Of a stretch of 9,019 nt of DNA, positions 6,942-9,019 are shown piece by piece. The translations under genes were made by a program, and so were the position numbers. Positions within the stretch are counted from its first letter, which is position 1; every line of letters starts with the position of its first letter. Source of the stretch: Sulfurimonadaceae bacterium (GTDB lineage Bacteria; Campylobacterota; Campylobacteria; Campylobacterales; Sulfurimonadaceae); contig JAUWRZ010000056.1 in assembly GCA_030610325.1 (NCBI GenBank), forward strand, positions 1 through 9,019, in the 5' to 3' direction. The notes below the pieces were generated by a model. That model was not told the origin of the DNA and did not search any database. It saw only the letters and a list, made by a program, of their open reading frames with translations.

Positions 6942-7742
6942 ATGAAAAAAGAGCTGCCTAACGATCGCCGCAAATTTATCTTATCCATGGCACGGGGCGT
7001 TGGTCTCAGTGCGATGGGTGCTCTGATATGGAGTGCCTATGTGGATGAGGTAAAAGCGGCACCGTTGATCTTGCGCCCTCCGGGTGCGCTGGATGAGCCA
7101 GACTTTTTGAAGACCTGTATCAAATGTGGTCTATGTGTCGAGGCGTGTCCTTATGACACTTTGATCCTTGCCCAGCCTGGTGATAACAACCCAATAGGAA
7201 CACCTTTCTTCGTACCACGGGATGTCCCGTGCTATATGTGTGATGATATCCCTTGTGTGCCGGTATGTCCTACCGGTGCTTTAGTCCAGGATAGTGTCAC
7301 CAGTGAGATAGAAGGTGAACTCACCTGGGATATCACCAAGATGGATATGGGACTGGCTGTAGTAGATGCCGAGTCGTGTATAGCGTTTTGGGGAATCCAG
7401 TGTGATGCCTGTTACCGGGCCTGTCCATTGATGGATGTGGCCATATCGCTACAGTATGACAAGAACGAACGTACCGGAAAGCACGCTTTCTTGAAACCTG
7501 TCGTCCACGCTGATGCCTGTACGGGCTGCGGTCTATGTGAACGTGCCTGTGTGACTAAGAAAGCGGCTATCTATGTACTGCCGAACGAAGTGGCACTGGG
7601 TGAAGTGGGTGACCACTACATCAAAGGCTGGGACAAAGCAGATGAGGCTAGGTTGAAAGATGCAAAAGGCGAGACAACAGTGACTGATCGTAGTAATCGA
7701 AGTGCTGTCGACTCACTCAATGATGCGGAGGACCTCTACTGA
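6942..7742 (+). CDS. napG: periplasmic ferredoxin-type protein NapG (MauM/NapG family)
   Basis: NapG is thought to carry electrons from the membrane protein NapH to the periplasmic NapB-NapA pair. Its 266 residues begin with a twin-arginine motif (DRRKFILS, residues 8-15), a hydrophobic stretch (about 17-33) and a likely cleavage near VKA (37-39). Sixteen cysteines form four [4Fe-4S] sets: C59, C62, C65, C69; C97, C100, C105, C109; C146, C154, C157, C161; and C193, C196, C199, C203. The first and last have the CxxCxxCxxxC form. A hydrophilic tail follows from about 225 onward. The start is the only ATG that retains the Tat motif, but its ribosome site is poor (AAAAAGAG directly before it), so its translation may depend on that of napA. 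Its stop TGA shares one base with the napH start. Confidence 0.97.
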   Translation: MKKELPNDRRKFILSMARGVGLSAMGALIWSAYVDEVKAAPLILRPPGALDEPDFLKTCIKCGLCVEACPYDTLILAQPGDNNPIGTPFFVPRDVPCYMCDDIPCVPVCPTGALVQDSVTSEIEGELTWDITKMDMGLAVVDAESCIAFWGIQCDACYRACPLMDVAISLQYDKNERTGKHAFLKPVVHADACTGCGLCERACVTKKAAIYVLPNEVALGEVGDHYIKGWDKADEARLKDAKGETTVTDRSNRSAVDSLNDAEDLY

Positions 7743-8569
7743 TGAGAAAGATCCGTTATCTATTGATGCGTCGATTCACCCAGATAGGTATCTTGATACT
7801 CTATTTTGGTGCCAATGCTTATGGTTGGACGATACTACAGGGGAACCTGAGTGCTTCACTGCTGTTCGAGACGGTCCCTTTGGCTGATCCATTTGCTCTT
7901 TTACAGATGCTTTTTGCCGGTGCGGTGCTGGCGACTGATGTCATAGTCGGTGCGCTTATCATGGCGCTGTTCTATGCAGTCATAGGCGGTCGTGCCTTTT
8001 GTAGCTGGGTCTGCCCGATCAATATGGTCACAGACCTGGCAAACTGGTTACGCAGAAAACTGGGTATCTCAGATGTGCAAAAGCGTGTCTATATGAGTCG
8101 TAATGTACGATACTGGGTCATGGTCATGGCTCTGCTGCTCTCAGCAGCTATGGGGTTGGCAGCATTTGAGTTGATCAGCCCGATAGCCATGGCACATCGT
8201 GGTATTGCGTTTGGTATGGGCTTTGGTGTAGGTGCTCTGGTCATCATCTTTTTATTCGATCTTTTCGTTCATGAGAACGCATGGTGTGGTTATGTATGCC
8301 CGCTTGGCGGGTTTTACTCCATACTGGGCAAGTTCTCTCTGTTTCGGGTGAAACATGACGCTGAAGCTTGTACATTATGTATGAAGTGTAAAGAGGTCTG
8401 TCCGGAAAAAGAGGTGCTGTTCATGATAGGTAAGAACAGCGGAAGTGTATTGATGGGTGCATGTACGAACTGTGCACGCTGTATTGAAGTGTGTGATGAT
8501 GATGCATTGGACTTTTCGATCAGAAGTCAATTAGAAAAAACAATAGAACAGACAAAGGAGAAGGCATGA
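7742..8569 (+). CDS. napH: quinol dehydrogenase membrane iron-sulfur protein NapH
   Basis: NapH is the membrane partner of NapG and the likely site of menaquinol oxidation in nap clusters lacking NapC. The 275 residues contain four hydrophobic segments (roughly 12-33, 52-82, 124-145 and 158-177). Two CxxxCP motifs follow membrane segments: C87-C91 (CSWVCP) and C182-C186 (CGYVCP), a hallmark of the NapH/NosR/RdxA group. The C-terminal domain carries two [4Fe-4S] sets, C210, C213, C216, C220 and C241, C244, C247, C251; in the second, Asp follows the last Cys instead of the usual Pro. The ATG at 7742 overlaps the napG stop by one base and follows GGAGG (7727-7731). Its own stop overlaps the napB start as ATGA (8566-8569), so napG, napH and napB are translationally coupled. 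Confidence 0.97.
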   Translation: MRKIRYLLMRRFTQIGILILYFGANAYGWTILQGNLSASLLFETVPLADPFALLQMLFAGAVLATDVIVGALIMALFYAVIGGRAFCSWVCPINMVTDLANWLRRKLGISDVQKRVYMSRNVRYWVMVMALLLSAAMGLAAFELISPIAMAHRGIAFGMGFGVGALVIIFLFDLFVHENAWCGYVCPLGGFYSILGKFSLFRVKHDAEACTLCMKCKEVCPEKEVLFMIGKNSGSVLMGACTNCARCIEVCDDDALDFSIRSQLEKTIEQTKEKA

Positions 8570-9019
8570 AGATGAGACTAATGTTAGGTACATTGACTGC
8601 AGCCTTGTTGATGGTGGGATGTAGTCAGGCGGAGACAACAGTTGAAAAAGCAGTTGAACCGATGAAGAAAGTCGCAGCTGCACCAACGATAACGGAAGAG
8701 TCACTGGGACTGCGAAAGACAGATCTATATTCAGAGAGTACTACGACAACAGGTGGTGAGACAAAATATGCTACTACAGCTGCGGGTTCAGGTGTGACTA
8801 TCGAGCGCGCTTTTGATAATGCACCACCGATGATCCCACATGATGTGGAAGGTATGTTACCGATTACTACAAATAATAACTCTTGTGTTGGTTGTCACGC
8901 ACCGGAAGTAGCACCGTCTATGAACGCGACACCGATGCCAAAGTCACACTTTACCAGTTTCCGTCCTGCCACTGCTATCGCAGCTGATGGCAAGATCACG
9001 AAAGAGGGTAAAGGGGTGG
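8566..9019 (+). CDS. napB: periplasmic nitrate reductase dihaem cytochrome c subunit NapB (5' part, cut by window end)
   Basis: NapB is the electron-transfer partner of NapA. The frame runs open from ATG 8566 to the window end, giving 151 residues without a stop. AAGGAG (8555-8560) precedes the ATG by five bases, and the start overlaps the napH stop as ATGA. The N-terminus (MKMRLMLGTLTAALLMVGCS) has the form of a lipoprotein signal: a positively charged start, a hydrophobic core and a lipobox-like MVGC with C19 and Ser at +2. A linker rich in Thr, Ser and Ala follows. The NapB domain begins near residue 80: PPMIPHDVEGMLPITTNNNS includes a likely haem-ligand His (H92), then the first haem site CVGCH (107-111), and H128 in PKSHF corresponds to a further conserved ligand His. 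The second haem motif is expected past the end. Genes expected next, from related clusters, are napF, napL and napD. Confidence 0.94.
   Translation, partial: MKMRLMLGTLTAALLMVGCSQAETTVEKAVEPMKKVAAAPTITEESLGLRKTDLYSESTTTTGGETKYATTAAGSGVTIERAFDNAPPMIPHDVEGMLPITTNNNSCVGCHAPEVAPSMNATPMPKSHFTSFRPATAIAADGKITKEGKGV

Noticed and set aside
1..9019. CRISPR arrays, tRNA or rRNA genes, insertion sequences
   Set aside because: No regularly spaced repeats, clover-leaf sequences, transposase motifs or terminal inverted repeats were seen; the window is almost entirely coding.

Overview
The window reads as a respiratory locus of a Campylobacterota (former epsilonproteobacterial) bacterium. The evidence is a petABC set whose third subunit is a membrane-anchored dihaem cytochrome c, followed by periplasmic nitrate reductase genes in the order napA-napG-napH-napB with no napC. 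That nap order is typical of the group. The base composition looks moderate (mid-40s percent GC, estimated by eye), which suits Sulfurovum- or Sulfurimonas-like vent or sediment bacteria better than the AT-rich host-associated species. The genus is inference. Every supported gene is on the + strand.

Layout: positions 1-72 are probably the last codons of an upstream gene. Positions 165-1037 encode an unrecognised 290-residue protein with faint PseG/MurG-like (GT-B fold) features. Positions 1096-3799 hold petA (Rieske protein), petB (full-length cytochrome b) and petC (dihaem cytochrome c), tightly packed. A 302-base gap (3800-4101) follows; it contains a good hairpin terminator behind petC and an AT-rich, promoter-like stretch ahead of nap. 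From 4102 to the end lie napA (catalytic Mo/Fe-S subunit), napG (Tat-exported ferredoxin-like protein), napH (membrane Fe-S protein) and the 5' part of napB (dihaem cytochrome, cut by the window end). Start/stop overlaps link napG-napH and napH-napB.

How it works together: both units draw on the menaquinol pool. PetABC passes electrons to periplasmic cytochromes c and on to high-potential acceptors. NapH and NapG are thought to pass menaquinol electrons to NapB and NapA for reduction of nitrate to nitrite, bypassing PetABC. Respiratory genes for two competing quinol-oxidising branches therefore sit side by side, separated by a terminator and a new promoter region.

No wholly new system is evident. 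The points most worth a second look are the Rieske cluster motif lacking both usual hydrogen-bond donors, the b6-like haem histidine spacing in an unsplit cytochrome b, the apparent lipoprotein signal on NapB, the unknown gene in front of petA, and the palindromes in the short petA leader.
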